Notes: generated by a model not told the origin, from the sequence alone. A DNA stretch of 64,000 nt from Paraburkholderia dinghuensis (GCF_003837865.1 NZ_RQIS01000016.1:1-64000), one strand, 5' to 3'. Positions 1 through 7,463 are shown, counted from the first letter of the stretch. Made by a program: numbers and translations.

Positions 1-520
1 CTGCCTGGTGTTAGTCAAAAACACAGTCTTATGCCTACCCGTTATTTTAAGTGGGTCACTGTGTCCGGTGTTTCAGGGGGCTGCTCCAATAGCTGCATAA
101 GCTGAGAAAAACGGACCCATAAGTTGAGAGACTTATGGGTCTTTTCTATTGGCAGTCTGGATTTATCGAGGATTCGTCGACGGGCACCTGTGCTCTTCGA
201 AGCTTTCCGCGAACGTGAAGAACTGGGTCAATGTTCAGGTTTTCTGTTTTCCATAAGCAATCCTAAGATCAGAAGCAGTGCGAAAACACCCGCGAAGAGT
301 CCCACGGTGTGACGTACACATCGACGCCGCGCGCGATCACACAGTGCCCTTTGCGTTCCATCGCGTCTCGGCGTCCCCAGCACGTTCAGCGGACTCTCCA
401 GGTGTCTTACGCTGTCGTCATCAGCGGGCGGGAGTTGCCCGGCTGGAGACTGACGCACAAGGAAAGCAGAACGCGCGTCGATACTGAGTGGCGAGTGGCA
501 ACCTTCGCCCTAACATTATA
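1..520. other. left-edge non-coding stretch
   Basis: No convincing gene is visible here. Short open frames exist on both strands, but none has a ribosome binding site or recognisable protein motif. The only clear structure is the terminator-like hairpin at 115-146, probably belonging to a gene that lies left of the window. Confidence 0.5.
115..146 (+). terminator. rho-independent terminator-like hairpin
   Basis: A perfect 10-bp inverted repeat (ACCCATAAGT / ACTTATGGGT, 115-124 and 131-140) with a 6-nt loop is followed by CTTTTCT. It likely ends transcription coming from the left of the window. Confidence 0.55.
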
Positions 521-549
521 TTGACTAATATTATATGTGTTTGTATAGT
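521..549 (+). promoter_or_regulatory. sigma-70 promoter of the BigR-like/pmpAB operon with AT-rich operator
   Basis: TTGACT (521-526) and TATAGT (544-549) are separated by exactly 17 bp and lie 30 bp before the regulator start codon. The spacer carries the palindrome TAATATTA (526-533), and the block ATTATAT occurs on both sides of the -35 box. An AT-rich operator overlapping the promoter fits autorepression by the ArsR-type regulator encoded next; this last point is inference. Confidence 0.65.
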
Positions 550-578
550 GTTCAGAACACGAGCCCCGGAACATCTTC

Positions 579-893
579 ATGCCTGCTGCCGCCCTGGACC
601 CTCAACGGATGCGCGAAGCCACCGCCCGCGCCGTTGATCACCTCAAGGTGCTGGGAAACAGTGAGCGGCTGTTGCTGCTGTGCCAACTGTCCCAGGGCGA
701 GCTTTCCGTGAGTGAACTAGAGGAGCGTCTGGAAATTCGTCAACCGACGTTGTCGCAGCAGCTGGGCGTCCTGCGCATTGACGGGATGGTGAAAACTCGC
801 CGGGATGGCAAGCGCATTATTTACAGCATCGCGGACCAGCAACTCCTGCAATTGCTCGCGGCGCTGTACAGCATTTATTGCCCTCAAAAGTGA
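579..893 (+). CDS. ArsR-family regulator, BigR/SqrR-like two-cysteine type
   Basis: This 104-residue winged-helix regulator matches the ArsR/SmtB fold, with the recognition helix near residues 50-70 (QPTLSQQLGVLR). It has just two cysteines, C35 in the second helix and C101 near the C-terminus. This is the arrangement of the BigR/SqrR/YgaV group, which sense persulfide or other reactive sulfur by linking the two cysteines and then release DNA. The metal-binding cysteine motif of classical ArsR (CVC) is absent. Only 4 nt separate it from the PmpA gene, and YeeE/YedE-type transporters are known BigR-operon partners. It likely represses its own promoter at 521-549. The family assignment is strong; the inducer is inferred. 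Confidence 0.85.
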   Translation: MPAAALDPQRMREATARAVDHLKVLGNSERLLLLCQLSQGELSVSELEERLEIRQPTLSQQLGVLRIDGMVKTRRDGKRIIYSIADQQLLQLLAALYSIYCPQK

Positions 894-897
894 AACC

Positions 898-1329
898 ATG
901 AGCATTGACTGGAACGCCTTCACGCCCTTGCTCTCACTGGCTGGCGGCGTGCTTATCGGCATCGCTGCAGCGATGTTGGTCATATTCAACGGCCGCATTG
1001 CCGGTATCAGTGGCGTGCTCGGTGGATTGCTTCGCCCCGTAAAGGGCGATGTCGCCTGGCGGGTCGCCTTCCTGGGAGGCCTTGTCGTCGCCCCAGCGCT
1101 CTTCACGCTGTTCCGCGGCCTGACTGGCCGAATCGACGCCGGGCTTGATGCGTTGGTTGTGGCCGGCTTACTGGTGGGTGCCGGCACGCGCTATGCCGCG
1201 GGCTGCACATCGGGACACGGTGTCTGTGGCTTGTCGCGGCTGTCGCCGCGGTCTCTGGCGGCAACACTGTTGTTCATGGGCGCGGGCATCGCGACCGTCT
1301 TCGTAGTCCGGCACGTGCTTGGCGCCTAA
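898..1329 (+). CDS. YeeE/YedE-family membrane protein, PmpA-like half
   Basis: The protein has 143 residues if it starts at the ATG of MSIDWNAF; longer readings overlap the regulator. It has about four hydrophobic helices (roughly 8-30, 52-72, 83-98 and 119-140) and the family signature GCTSGHGVCG with C103, H107 and C110. YeeE/YedE proteins move thiosulfate or related sulfur species across the inner membrane; in the split form PmpA and PmpB together correspond to one full-length transporter. The stop lies 10 nt before the start of the PmpB gene. The neighbouring BigR-like regulator supports a role in sulfide or persulfide handling. Substrate unproven. Confidence 0.85.
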   Translation: MSIDWNAFTPLLSLAGGVLIGIAAAMLVIFNGRIAGISGVLGGLLRPVKGDVAWRVAFLGGLVVAPALFTLFRGLTGRIDAGLDALVVAGLLVGAGTRYAAGCTSGHGVCGLSRLSPRSLAATLLFMGAGIATVFVVRHVLGA

Positions 1330-1339
1330 GGAGAACCAC

Positions 1340-1771
1340 ATGGGTATCTTCATTTCGTTCCTGAGCGGTCTCGTCTTCGGACTCGGCTTGCTCATCTCCG
1401 GCATGGCCTCACCCGCCAAGGTGCTTGGCTTTCTGGACATCGCGGGCCAGTGGGACCCATCACTGGCTCTGGTGATGGTTGGCGCCATCGCCGTGGGATT
1501 GGTCGCCTTCACCTTGGCGCGTCGACGTAACGTGAGCTTGCTCGGCCTCGATATGAAGTTGCCCACCACGAGGCATATCGACCGTCGCCTGGTTATCGGC
1601 AGCCTTCTGTTCGGCATCGGTTGGGGCGTGGCAGGCTTGTGCCCTGGGCCCGCGCTGGTCGCACTCGGGACAGGACAGCCCACGTCCGTCGCGTTTGTCG
1701 CGGCAATGCTGGCAGGCATGGGTTTTTTCGAACTGCTGGAGCGCGCGAAGTCAACCAGGCAGCAAGCGTAA
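1340..1771 (+). CDS. YeeE/YedE-family membrane protein, PmpB-like half (DUF6691)
   Basis: This 143-residue inner-membrane protein starts at an ATG preceded by AAGGAG. It contains the paired-family motifs SGMASPAKVLGFLD (about 20-33) and GLCPGPA with C101, the counterpart of the cysteine in the PmpA half. Four hydrophobic segments are visible. It is the second half of a split YeeE/YedE transporter, encoded directly after the first half and of the same length. Likely function is import or export of a reduced sulfur compound. No terminator follows directly; about 220 nt with two palindromes separate it from the next gene. Confidence 0.85.
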   Translation: MGIFISFLSGLVFGLGLLISGMASPAKVLGFLDIAGQWDPSLALVMVGAIAVGLVAFTLARRRNVSLLGLDMKLPTTRHIDRRLVIGSLLFGIGWGVAGLCPGPALVALGTGQPTSVAFVAAMLAGMGFFELLERAKSTRQQA

Positions 1772-1841
1772 AAAGCGCACGACCAACGCTGCATCGCGGT
1801 TTATGTCGCTGCTATTTCCATGCGATCAACATGGCCCGATT

Positions 1842-1853
1842 ACCCGGCCGGGT
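1842..1853. repeat. 12-bp palindrome ACCCGGCCGGGT
   Basis: Perfect palindrome in the spacer between the PmpB gene and the AhpD-like gene; a related core CCGGCCGG recurs at 1901-1908. It could be part of a control region; no binding protein is known to me. Confidence 0.35.
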
Positions 1854-1873
1854 TGTTCGCACTGCTATTGATG

Positions 1874-1891
1874 ATCCCCCATATGAGGGAT
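1874..1891. promoter_or_regulatory. near-perfect palindrome, candidate operator of the AhpD-like gene
   Basis: ATCCCCCATATGAGGGAT is symmetric around CATATG with only one mismatched pair in 18 bp. It lies about 100 nt before the AhpD-like start, as expected for a dimeric repressor or activator site. The cognate regulator cannot be named from the sequence. Confidence 0.45.
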
Positions 1892-1988
1892 TGATATTGA
1901 CCGGCCGGCTCGTGGTTCGGCGCCGTGGCGATTCAGGCTGGCCAACTTAACACGCACCGTGTGCGATTTGTGGACCGAGGAGAATTTC

Positions 1989-2336
1989 ATGAGCAGCATC
2001 CCATCCTTCAAACAAACAGTCAAAGATGTCTCGGCGCAGACGCGACGGCTACGCGAGACCCAGCCGGACTTGATGACGGCGTTTAGCCAACTCGCTACAG
2101 CCGGCACCAGGGACGGTGCGCTGCCCCACAAGACCCGCGAACTGGTGGCGTTAGGTATCGCGATCGCAGGCCGTTGCGACGACTGCATTGGCTTTCACGT
2201 ACAGACCCTTGTCAAACTCGGCATCACGCGAGCCGAACTGGAGGACGTGCTGGGCACAGCCATATATATGGGCGGTGGACCTTCGTTGATGTACGCCACT
2301 CACGCCCTCGCGGCCTTTGATGAGTTTTCGTCTTGA
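1989..2336 (+). CDS. AhpD-like carboxymuconolactone decarboxylase-family protein
   Basis: The protein is 115 residues long; the ATG at 1989 was chosen because GAGGAG lies 8 nt upstream. It carries the AhpD active-site signature CDDCIGFH (C63, C66, H70), in the helix that forms the redox-active disulfide and proton relay in AhpD-type enzymes. Proteins of this size are usually trimeric or hexameric peroxidase-related or thiol-redox proteins. It follows the BigR-like/pmpAB genes on the same strand but has its own upstream palindrome (1874-1891) and a terminator behind it, so it may form a separate unit. A thiol-oxidation role alongside the sulfur module is plausible but inferred. Confidence 0.85.
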   Translation: MSSIPSFKQTVKDVSAQTRRLRETQPDLMTAFSQLATAGTRDGALPHKTRELVALGIAIAGRCDDCIGFHVQTLVKLGITRAELEDVLGTAIYMGGGPSLMYATHALAAFDEFSS

Positions 2337-2355
2337 TTCATCCGGAGATGTTCGC

Positions 2356-2392
2356 CAACGCCCCGGTCAAGTTGACCGGAGCGTTGCTTTTT
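2356..2392 (+). terminator. rho-independent terminator after the AhpD-like gene
   Basis: CAACGC-C-CCGGTCAA (2356-2370) pairs with TTGACCGG-A-GCGTTG (2372-2386), one internal mismatch, followed by CTTTTT. Confidence 0.8.
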
Positions 2393-2483
2393 CACGAAGC
2401 CCCCCGTCGACGCTCATCTACGCAGCTTCCTTGACAAACTGATCTGCCTCACCCAGTATTTAACCCATCAGCTAATTAACCGA

Positions 2484-2909
2484 TTGGAAAATTACTTGGA
2501 CCCGGACCACCTCAGCGTCACGTTTGCCGCGCTCGCCGACCCGACGCGTCGCGCCATCCTCGCCAGGCTGGCGCAGGGCGAAGCCACGGTTGGCGATCTG
2601 GCCGTGCCTTTCGAAATGAGCGCGCCAGCCATCAGCAAGCACCTGCGCGTTCTCGCACGGGCTGGCCTCATCACGCAAGGGCGCGATCGCCAGTATCGCC
2701 CTTGTCGCATTGCCCCTGCGCCGCTCAAGCAGGCCGCCGACTGGGCACTGCAGTACCGCGCCCTGTGGGAGCAGCGCCTCGATCAGCTCGACAGCTACCT
2801 GCAGCAACTGCAACAGAAGCCGGTCAAGGACGCTCGAGGAAAGGCAGCGCCGAAGACCACGTCCAAAGTATCCCCACCCCGAACCAGGAAAACTCGTCAC
2901 CATGACTGA
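2484..2909 (+). CDS. ArsR-family HTH regulator coupled to an SRPBCC protein
   Basis: The 141-residue reading begins with a TTG codon; no ATG lies in frame at a sensible place upstream, so the start is uncertain. Residues 8-90 form an ArsR-type winged helix (FAALADPTRRAILARL, then the recognition region MSAPAISKHLRVL). No metal-ligand cysteine motif is present. The C-terminal 40 residues are basic and low in complexity. Its end overlaps the start of the SRPBCC gene by 8 nt (ATGACTGA). Such ArsR-SRPBCC (AHSA1) pairs are common in Proteobacteria and usually form an autoregulated unit. Confidence 0.8.
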   Translation: MENYLDPDHLSVTFAALADPTRRAILARLAQGEATVGDLAVPFEMSAPAISKHLRVLARAGLITQGRDRQYRPCRIAPAPLKQAADWALQYRALWEQRLDQLDSYLQQLQQKPVKDARGKAAPKTTSKVSPPRTRKTRHHD

Positions 2910-3423
2910 CAAACTTTCCGCTCCCTTCGTCATCGAGCGCCGCTTCGCTGCGCCGCGCGAACTCGTGTACGCCGCGATGACTGAAGCTGAGCATCTGAGT
3001 AAGTGGATGAGCCCACCCGGAATGGAACTGTCGCACTGCGCGGTGGATGCGCGTGTCGGCGGCGTCTTTCACTACGCGATGAAGCCGCGCGGCGTGCCCG
3101 ACGCTCCGGCAATGTGGGGCAAGTGGACGTTCCGCGAATTGACGCCGCCCGAGCGTATTGTCGTCGTCGTGCAGTTCAGCGATGCCGATGGCGGCGTGAC
3201 GCGACATCCGATGGCCGCGCAATGGCCGCTCTATACGCTATCGACAACCACGCTCAGCGAGATCGACGGCGGCACGTTACTGCGCCTCGAGTGGCGTGCG
3301 CTGGACGCAAGCGTCGCCGAAGAAGCCATCTTCGACGCGTCGCACGCGAGCATGTCTCAAGGCTGGGGCGCAACCATGGACGCGCTCGACAAGTACCTCA
3401 CGCAGCAGCAAGCCGGGCGCTGA
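2902..3423 (+). CDS. SRPBCC-domain protein (AHSA1/COG3832)
   Basis: The 173-residue protein starts at the ATG overlapping the regulator stop; longer readings would run into the regulator. It shows the START-like fold pattern typical of AHSA1 proteins: an N-terminal strand with VIERRFAAPRELVYAAMTEAEHLSKWM, the central GGVFHYAM and WGKWTFRELTPPERIV strands, and the C-terminal helix SMSQGWGATMDALDKYL. These proteins form a deep cavity for hydrophobic ligands. The ligand is unknown. Translational coupling with the ArsR gene suggests that one regulates or senses the ligand of the other. Confidence 0.85.
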   Translation: MTDKLSAPFVIERRFAAPRELVYAAMTEAEHLSKWMSPPGMELSHCAVDARVGGVFHYAMKPRGVPDAPAMWGKWTFRELTPPERIVVVVQFSDADGGVTRHPMAAQWPLYTLSTTTLSEIDGGTLLRLEWRALDASVAEEAIFDASHASMSQGWGATMDALDKYLTQQQAGR

Positions 3424-3476
3424 GTCGCTTTGCGGTGCAGGAGCGTGACGATGCGCAACCGCCTGCACCGCAGTAC

Positions 3477-4343
3477 TCAGACAGCGCGTGATACAAGCTC
3501 GCGCAGAACGGTTTCGAGATCGATCTGACCGCGGAGGATTGCATCCGCGCGACCCTCGAAGTCGATCCAGCCTTCGTTGAACCCATCGAGCATCCGCATG
3601 CGAGGCAGCGGATGCTTCATCCCTTGCGCCCGGAACAATGCTTCCCAGTCCTGCCTGTCGACCACCTCGGAACGCGCGGGGCGGTCGAGTACGCGGGAAA
3701 ACGCCAGTGCGAGGTCGTTGGGGCTCACGCGGTGCGGGCCCTCGAGTTCGACGATACGCACGCCTTCCCACGTTTGCTGGAGCAGTTCGGCCGCGACGCG
3801 ACCGACGTCGGCGGTGGCGACCATCGGCACTGGCCTGTCGAGCGGCTGCAGGTAACTGGCGATGACACCGTCGTCGCGCGCGGAGGCGACATCCCATTCG
3901 GCGTTTTCCATGAACCACGCGGGACGCAGGAACGTCACGGGCATCGGCAGGTCGCCGAGTGACTGCTCCAGCAACGTGCGCTGCGTGAGCAAGTTGCTCT
4001 CGGAAGCCTGCGCACCGATCGTCGAAAGGCAGACCACTCTTTGTGGCTTCGCCATCCTGATTGCCGCAGAAACGGCGTCGATGACCACGCGCGCTTCAGG
4101 AAAATCTGGTTCGGGGTCGAACTCCGACGGCGGCAGAATAAACACGCCAGTAGCGCCGTCGAACGCGGCAGCGAGGGAGGCCGCGTCTTCCATGCGGGCC
4201 GTCGCCAGCTCGCAGCCGCGCGCCGCCCATGCGTTTGCCCGCGTGGCGTCGCGTGTGACGGCACGCACCGGATGACCTGCCGCTAGAAGCTCGCGCGCCG
4301 CCGCACCGCCAACCTTGCCAGTGATTCCTGTGATTGCATACAT
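3477..4343 (-). CDS. NmrA-like NAD(P)-binding protein
   Basis: The 288-residue protein starts at MYAITG, with AAGGAG a few bases upstream; a longer reading lacks a ribosome site. The N-terminal Rossmann motif GITGKVGG (G-x-x-G-x-x-G) and the segment MPVTFLRPAWFMEN mark the atypical short-chain dehydrogenase/NmrA group related to QorB-type quinone reductases. These proteins bind NAD(P) and act as redox sensors or reduce quinone-like compounds. It stands downstream of the XRE/MmyB regulator and the AhpD-fold gene on the same strand, 181 nt apart, so the three may answer the same redox or electrophile signal. Function inferred from family. Confidence 0.8.
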   Translation of the reverse strand: MYAITGITGKVGGAAARELLAAGHPVRAVTRDATRANAWAARGCELATARMEDAASLAAAFDGATGVFILPPSEFDPEPDFPEARVVIDAVSAAIRMAKPQRVVCLSTIGAQASESNLLTQRTLLEQSLGDLPMPVTFLRPAWFMENAEWDVASARDDGVIASYLQPLDRPVPMVATADVGRVAAELLQQTWEGVRIVELEGPHRVSPNDLALAFSRVLDRPARSEVVDRQDWEALFRAQGMKHPLPRMRMLDGFNEGWIDFEGRADAILRGQIDLETVLRELVSRAV

Positions 4344-4524
4344 CGTTCGTGCTCCTTGCGTCGATAAGTAAGGTGTTGAGCCGACGATGTGCATTCTGGA
4401 CAAACCCCTGTCGAAACAAAATGACATGGATGGCACGAGAAAAGTGACATCGTGTCATCAATGAAACGCGATTGGCGGACGGTCCGGTTCTATCGACACA
4501 GACCGGCTAACTGAGGGCATCGGT

Positions 4525-5370
4525 TCAGTGATGTCTGGAATGCCCGGCGAGCAACTGCCGATGGCGCGCTTCGGTTTCGTCATCGGCGGGGAACATGCAT
4601 TCCAGCCGCAGTTCCTGCGCCACAACGTTCTGCGGTGCACCCACGGTCGTGACCAACGAAAAATATCGAAGCACGATCCCTTCGTGGACGAAACCCATCG
4701 GAATGACGGGCATCGTGGGGTCGGCGGACGGACCATGATGCATCTTCCAGTCGCGCGGCACGTCTGGATAAGCACGTAGTTCGTCGAGCAAACGCCGGGT
4801 GCCGGCGTCGACCGCGTGTCCAACCGATTCTCGATACACGCGTTGCAGCAAGCTTCGCGAGACCGCGTTCCAGTCGGCAACGAATGGACGCATCCCTTGC
4901 GGATCGAAGATCAGATGCAGCATGTTGCGCGGACCTTCGCGCGAGGCCATGTCGATGAAACAGCCGAAGAAGCGCGGCGCAGCGTCGTTGGTCATTAAAA
5001 CGTTCCAGTAGCGATCGAGCACGATCGCCGGAAACGGTTCATGTTGTCGTGTGACCCGCTCGAGCGCGCGGATCACGCTATGCATTTCCTGTGCGTTCCA
5101 TGGCGCCTCTGAATAGACGGGCGCGTAGCCGGCGGCGAGCAGCAGGCCATTGCGCTCGCGCAATGGCACATCGAGCGTCTGCGCGAGTATCAGCAGCGTG
5201 TCCCGGCCCGGCACGCTGCGCCCGCTTTCGATGAAGCTGATCTGCCGCTGCGAGATGCCGGCCTCGAGCGACAGATCGAGCTGACTAACGCCACGCACGT
5301 CGCGCCAATAGCGCAGCAGGTCACCGAGTTCGCTCGATGGCGCTTTCGGATCGGGACGGGTGGTGTTCAT
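4525..5370 (-). CDS. XRE-family regulator with MmyB-like ligand domain
   Basis: The 281-residue protein has an N-terminal XRE helix-turn-helix (about 13-70; VSQLDLSLEAGISQRQISFIESGRS) and a C-terminal MmyB-type, PAS-like domain (about 95-265; PAIVLDRYWNVLMTNDAAPRFFG and the FDPQGMRPFVADW block). In the family this domain is thought to bind fatty acids or other small ligands, and the genes usually stand beside the oxidoreductase they control. Here the upstream gene on the same strand, 37 nt away, encodes an AhpD-fold protein, so the two are probably cotranscribed. Confidence 0.85.
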   Translation of the reverse strand: MNTTRPDPKAPSSELGDLLRYWRDVRGVSQLDLSLEAGISQRQISFIESGRSVPGRDTLLILAQTLDVPLRERNGLLLAAGYAPVYSEAPWNAQEMHSVIRALERVTRQHEPFPAIVLDRYWNVLMTNDAAPRFFGCFIDMASREGPRNMLHLIFDPQGMRPFVADWNAVSRSLLQRVYRESVGHAVDAGTRRLLDELRAYPDVPRDWKMHHGPSADPTMPVIPMGFVHEGIVLRYFSLVTTVGAPQNVVAQELRLECMFPADDETEARHRQLLAGHSRHH

Positions 5371-5407
5371 CGGATACCCCTGATCGAGGTGGACGAGTGC
5401 AGATGAC

Positions 5408-5965
5408 TCAGTGTGCGCTCGCGTGCCAGGCGAACTCCTCGAATTGCGCTTCGAGTGGCGGCTGAGTCACGCTGGCGGTGTAGTTCGTAATCGTCGATGC
5501 AGCAACCACCGCAATGACCTCGAGGATCTGCTCAGCGCTGAACCCTGCATCCAGGAAGCGCTTCTGGTCCGAAGCGGTCAGGCGGCCCCGTTTTTCGATC
5601 AGTGCGCGCGCCAATGCCGATAGCGCGGCCAGTCCGGTGTCGTCGGGCAAGACGCCGTGCCGGATCGCATCGACGTCGGCGGGGGACACACCCTCCTTCA
5701 ACGCGAGTGCCGTGTGAAATGCGACTGGCCATTCGCTGGCGTTCACGACCGCGTTGGTCAGCAACAAAGTCTGAATCTGCGGCTCGGTCAGACTGCTCGA
5801 ATGCACGCGCTGGAACAGACCGATGAAACCGTTGATTAGTACCGGCGATCCGGCCATCGTGGCCGCGATGTTCGGGATCAGGCCGAACGTCTGATGCAAT
5901 TGCTCAAGCACGGGCTTTGATTGCGCGGGAGCGGAATCGATCGTGTAGGTGGGAAAGCTGGACAT
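5408..5965 (-). CDS. carboxymuconolactone decarboxylase-fold protein lacking the catalytic cysteines
   Basis: The 185-residue protein aligns with peroxidase-related AhpD-fold proteins: N-terminal cap with LIPNIAATMAGSPVLINGF, the central helix, and a C-terminal part with FDAGFSAEQILEVI-like spacing. At the usual Cys-x-x-Cys...His site it reads NASEWPVAFH (75-84). S77 and P80 replace the two cysteines while N75, E78 and H84 remain, so thiol peroxidase chemistry of the AhpD type is not possible. It may be a ligand-binding or acid-base catalyst. It is the first gene of a minus-strand unit with the XRE/MmyB regulator. Confidence 0.8.
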   Translation of the reverse strand: MSSFPTYTIDSAPAQSKPVLEQLHQTFGLIPNIAATMAGSPVLINGFIGLFQRVHSSSLTEPQIQTLLLTNAVVNASEWPVAFHTALALKEGVSPADVDAIRHGVLPDDTGLAALSALARALIEKRGRLTASDQKRFLDAGFSAEQILEVIAVVAASTITNYTASVTQPPLEAQFEEFAWHASAH

Positions 5966-6617
5966 GATGAATCTCCTGGGCGGTGTGCGCTACCGGAACG
6001 GAGGCGCGACAGCCGAAGAGTAGGCGCGGGCGCTTCTTGCGCCAATTACATCCCATGTAATCACAGCGCGGCGAAGTGCGGGCGGAGAGTGGAATCGTCG
6101 TACAAAACGGCCCGGAATCCAGGCGCGTCTTGCCGTGTCCTGCTTACGTTCACGCACCGACCGCTGCCCGATGCGGCGTGCTTCACGCTGCTGATTTCGG
6201 CTCGCTTCGGCGCTGCGGAATATCACAGCCACCCGTTCGATTGCTCGCCCAAGGATCGAGTGAGTTTCGGCGATTGAACCGAAATTTTCGGCTTCCGTAT
6301 CGCGATTCCCGGACCTCTTCAATCAGCCAGTCACAGTGGGCAGATTGTCGTGCCGACGACATTCCAGAATTTCAATAAATCCGGTCGTGTCTATTTGACG
6401 AATTCTGACAATCGGCACGTACATGAATAAGTCAGCAGACATCCGGATTTCCGAAATCAAACATTTTTAATAAATTGATTAGCACTACATATCTATACGT
6501 TTGATAACACACGCAATCAATATCCAATCTCAACGGCGCCCGATCCGCGCCAACCATCGAGAGCGCGATTCAGCCGGAGCTCGCGCTCAGACCCAGCACG
6601 GACAGGCGAGTCCCATA

Positions 6618-6714
6618 GGGCTATGTATTCGATCCCTATTGACTGGACGTGTCTTATCAATTCCATTCGGACACGTCCTACCGAACTGCAAACCAATTTC
6701 AAGATTGTCCTATG
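6618..6714 (+). repeat. element shared with the region before adhesin gene 2 (copy 1)
   Basis: Contains GGGCTATG-N-ATTCG at its left end and AGATTGTCCTATG (6702-6714) at its right end. Both blocks recur in the same order at 12411-12474, where the middle part is shorter by 33 nt. It lies about 140 nt before the pilin start. Confidence 0.6.
6645..6678 (+). promoter_or_regulatory. 9-bp inverted repeat in the pilin leader
   Basis: GGACGTGTC (6645-6653) and GACACGTCC (6670-6678) are perfect inverted repeats with a 16-nt spacer. It may be a regulator site or an RNA hairpin. Only one arm-like segment is kept in the related element before adhesin gene 2. Confidence 0.5.
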
Positions 6715-6855
6715 GATGTGCATTCAACGAGATGAGAAATTTAGCCCATCGAACTTGAGTTGAGTTCGACCCAGGAGTCAGTTCGAAACTGGAGATATCT
6801 CAGAAGTCGGATTGATTTTGGAATTGTTCTCTCAACACCTAGGTGGCTACCTACC

Positions 6856-7404
6856 ATGAAAAAAATCTCTCGCCTCTCGACCGCTGCTGCTGTCGTTGGT
6901 CTCTTCGCAATTGCTCCGGCCGCTCAAGCTTACGACGGTGAAATCACGTTCAACGGCATGGTTACCGCGCTGACCTGCACGATCAACAACGGCACGCCCG
7001 ACTTCACCGTGCAGATGCCGTACGTTTCGACCACGTCGCTGGCTGCCGAAGGCAACACCGCCGGTCGTACGCCGTTCTCGATCGCGCTCACGGACTGCAC
7101 GCCGACGGACGCAGGCCACACCGTCGCGACGTTCTTCGAGCCGGGCAGCACGGTTAATCCGGCCACCAACCAGTTGTTCACCGCGCGCGCCGGTTCGAAC
7201 GTTGAACTCCGTCTGCTGAACGCGGGCGACTACAGCAAGATCCTGGCCGGCGCGGCAGCGGGTTCGCAGAACTCGGCTCCCTTCGCCCTCGACGCTAGCG
7301 GCAACGCCACGATGAATTACTACGTGGAGTATGTCGCGGTCGGCGGCGCTGCGACTCCGGGCGACGCAAGCTCGAGCATCTTCTACACGGTCACGTACCA
7401 GTAA
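6856..7404 (+). CDS. major fimbrial subunit (chaperone-usher pilin)
   Basis: The 182-residue precursor starts at MKKISRLS; an upstream in-frame ATG would hide the signal peptide. Residues 1-25 are a Sec signal (KK, hydrophobic core, cleavage after AAQA). The mature protein has one cysteine pair, C41 and C81, as in pilins whose first and third strands are joined by a disulfide, and ends in the typical FYTVTYQ strand with a penultimate-region tyrosine. It is secreted to the periplasm, folded by the chaperone encoded next, and polymerised by donor-strand exchange at the usher. First gene of the fimbrial operon; two hairpins follow it. Confidence 0.9.
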   Translation: MKKISRLSTAAAVVGLFAIAPAAQAYDGEITFNGMVTALTCTINNGTPDFTVQMPYVSTTSLAAEGNTAGRTPFSIALTDCTPTDAGHTVATFFEPGSTVNPATNQLFTARAGSNVELRLLNAGDYSKILAGAAAGSQNSAPFALDASGNATMNYYVEYVAVGGAATPGDASSSIFYTVTYQ

Positions 7405-7414
7405 TCGGCAGTGC

Positions 7415-7463
7415 CTCCCCCGGCAAGCAGGGGGAGTTCCGTCCGCGGCCGGCTTGTCCGGCC
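7415..7463 (+). terminator. two tandem hairpins between pilin and chaperone genes (likely attenuator)
   Basis: CTCCCCC (7415-7421) pairs with GGGGGAG (7430-7436), and GGCCGG (7447-7452) pairs with CCGGCC (7458-7463). No long T-run follows, so they probably only slow transcription or protect the pilin mRNA 3' end. That would give more pilin than chaperone and usher, a known feature of fimbrial operons. Confidence 0.5.

Larger units (their letters stand above)
5966..6855. other. long non-coding leader of the fimbrial locus
   Basis: About 890 nt separate the minus-strand AhpD-fold gene from the pilin gene; no gene is visible. The part near 6370-6530 is strikingly AT-rich for this genome. The inverted repeat at 6645-6678 and a segment related to 12411-12474 lie closer to the pilin gene. 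This looks like an extended, probably regulated, fimbrial promoter region, possibly silenced by H-NS-type proteins (inference). Confidence 0.5.

Noticed and set aside
228..458. 76-codon minus-strand frame with one hydrophobic segment near the left edge
   Set aside because: No ribosome binding site and no recognisable family; several other short frames overlap it.
6760..6855. N-terminal extension of the pilin reading
   Set aside because: It would place 32 residues before a perfect signal peptide and lacks a ribosome site.
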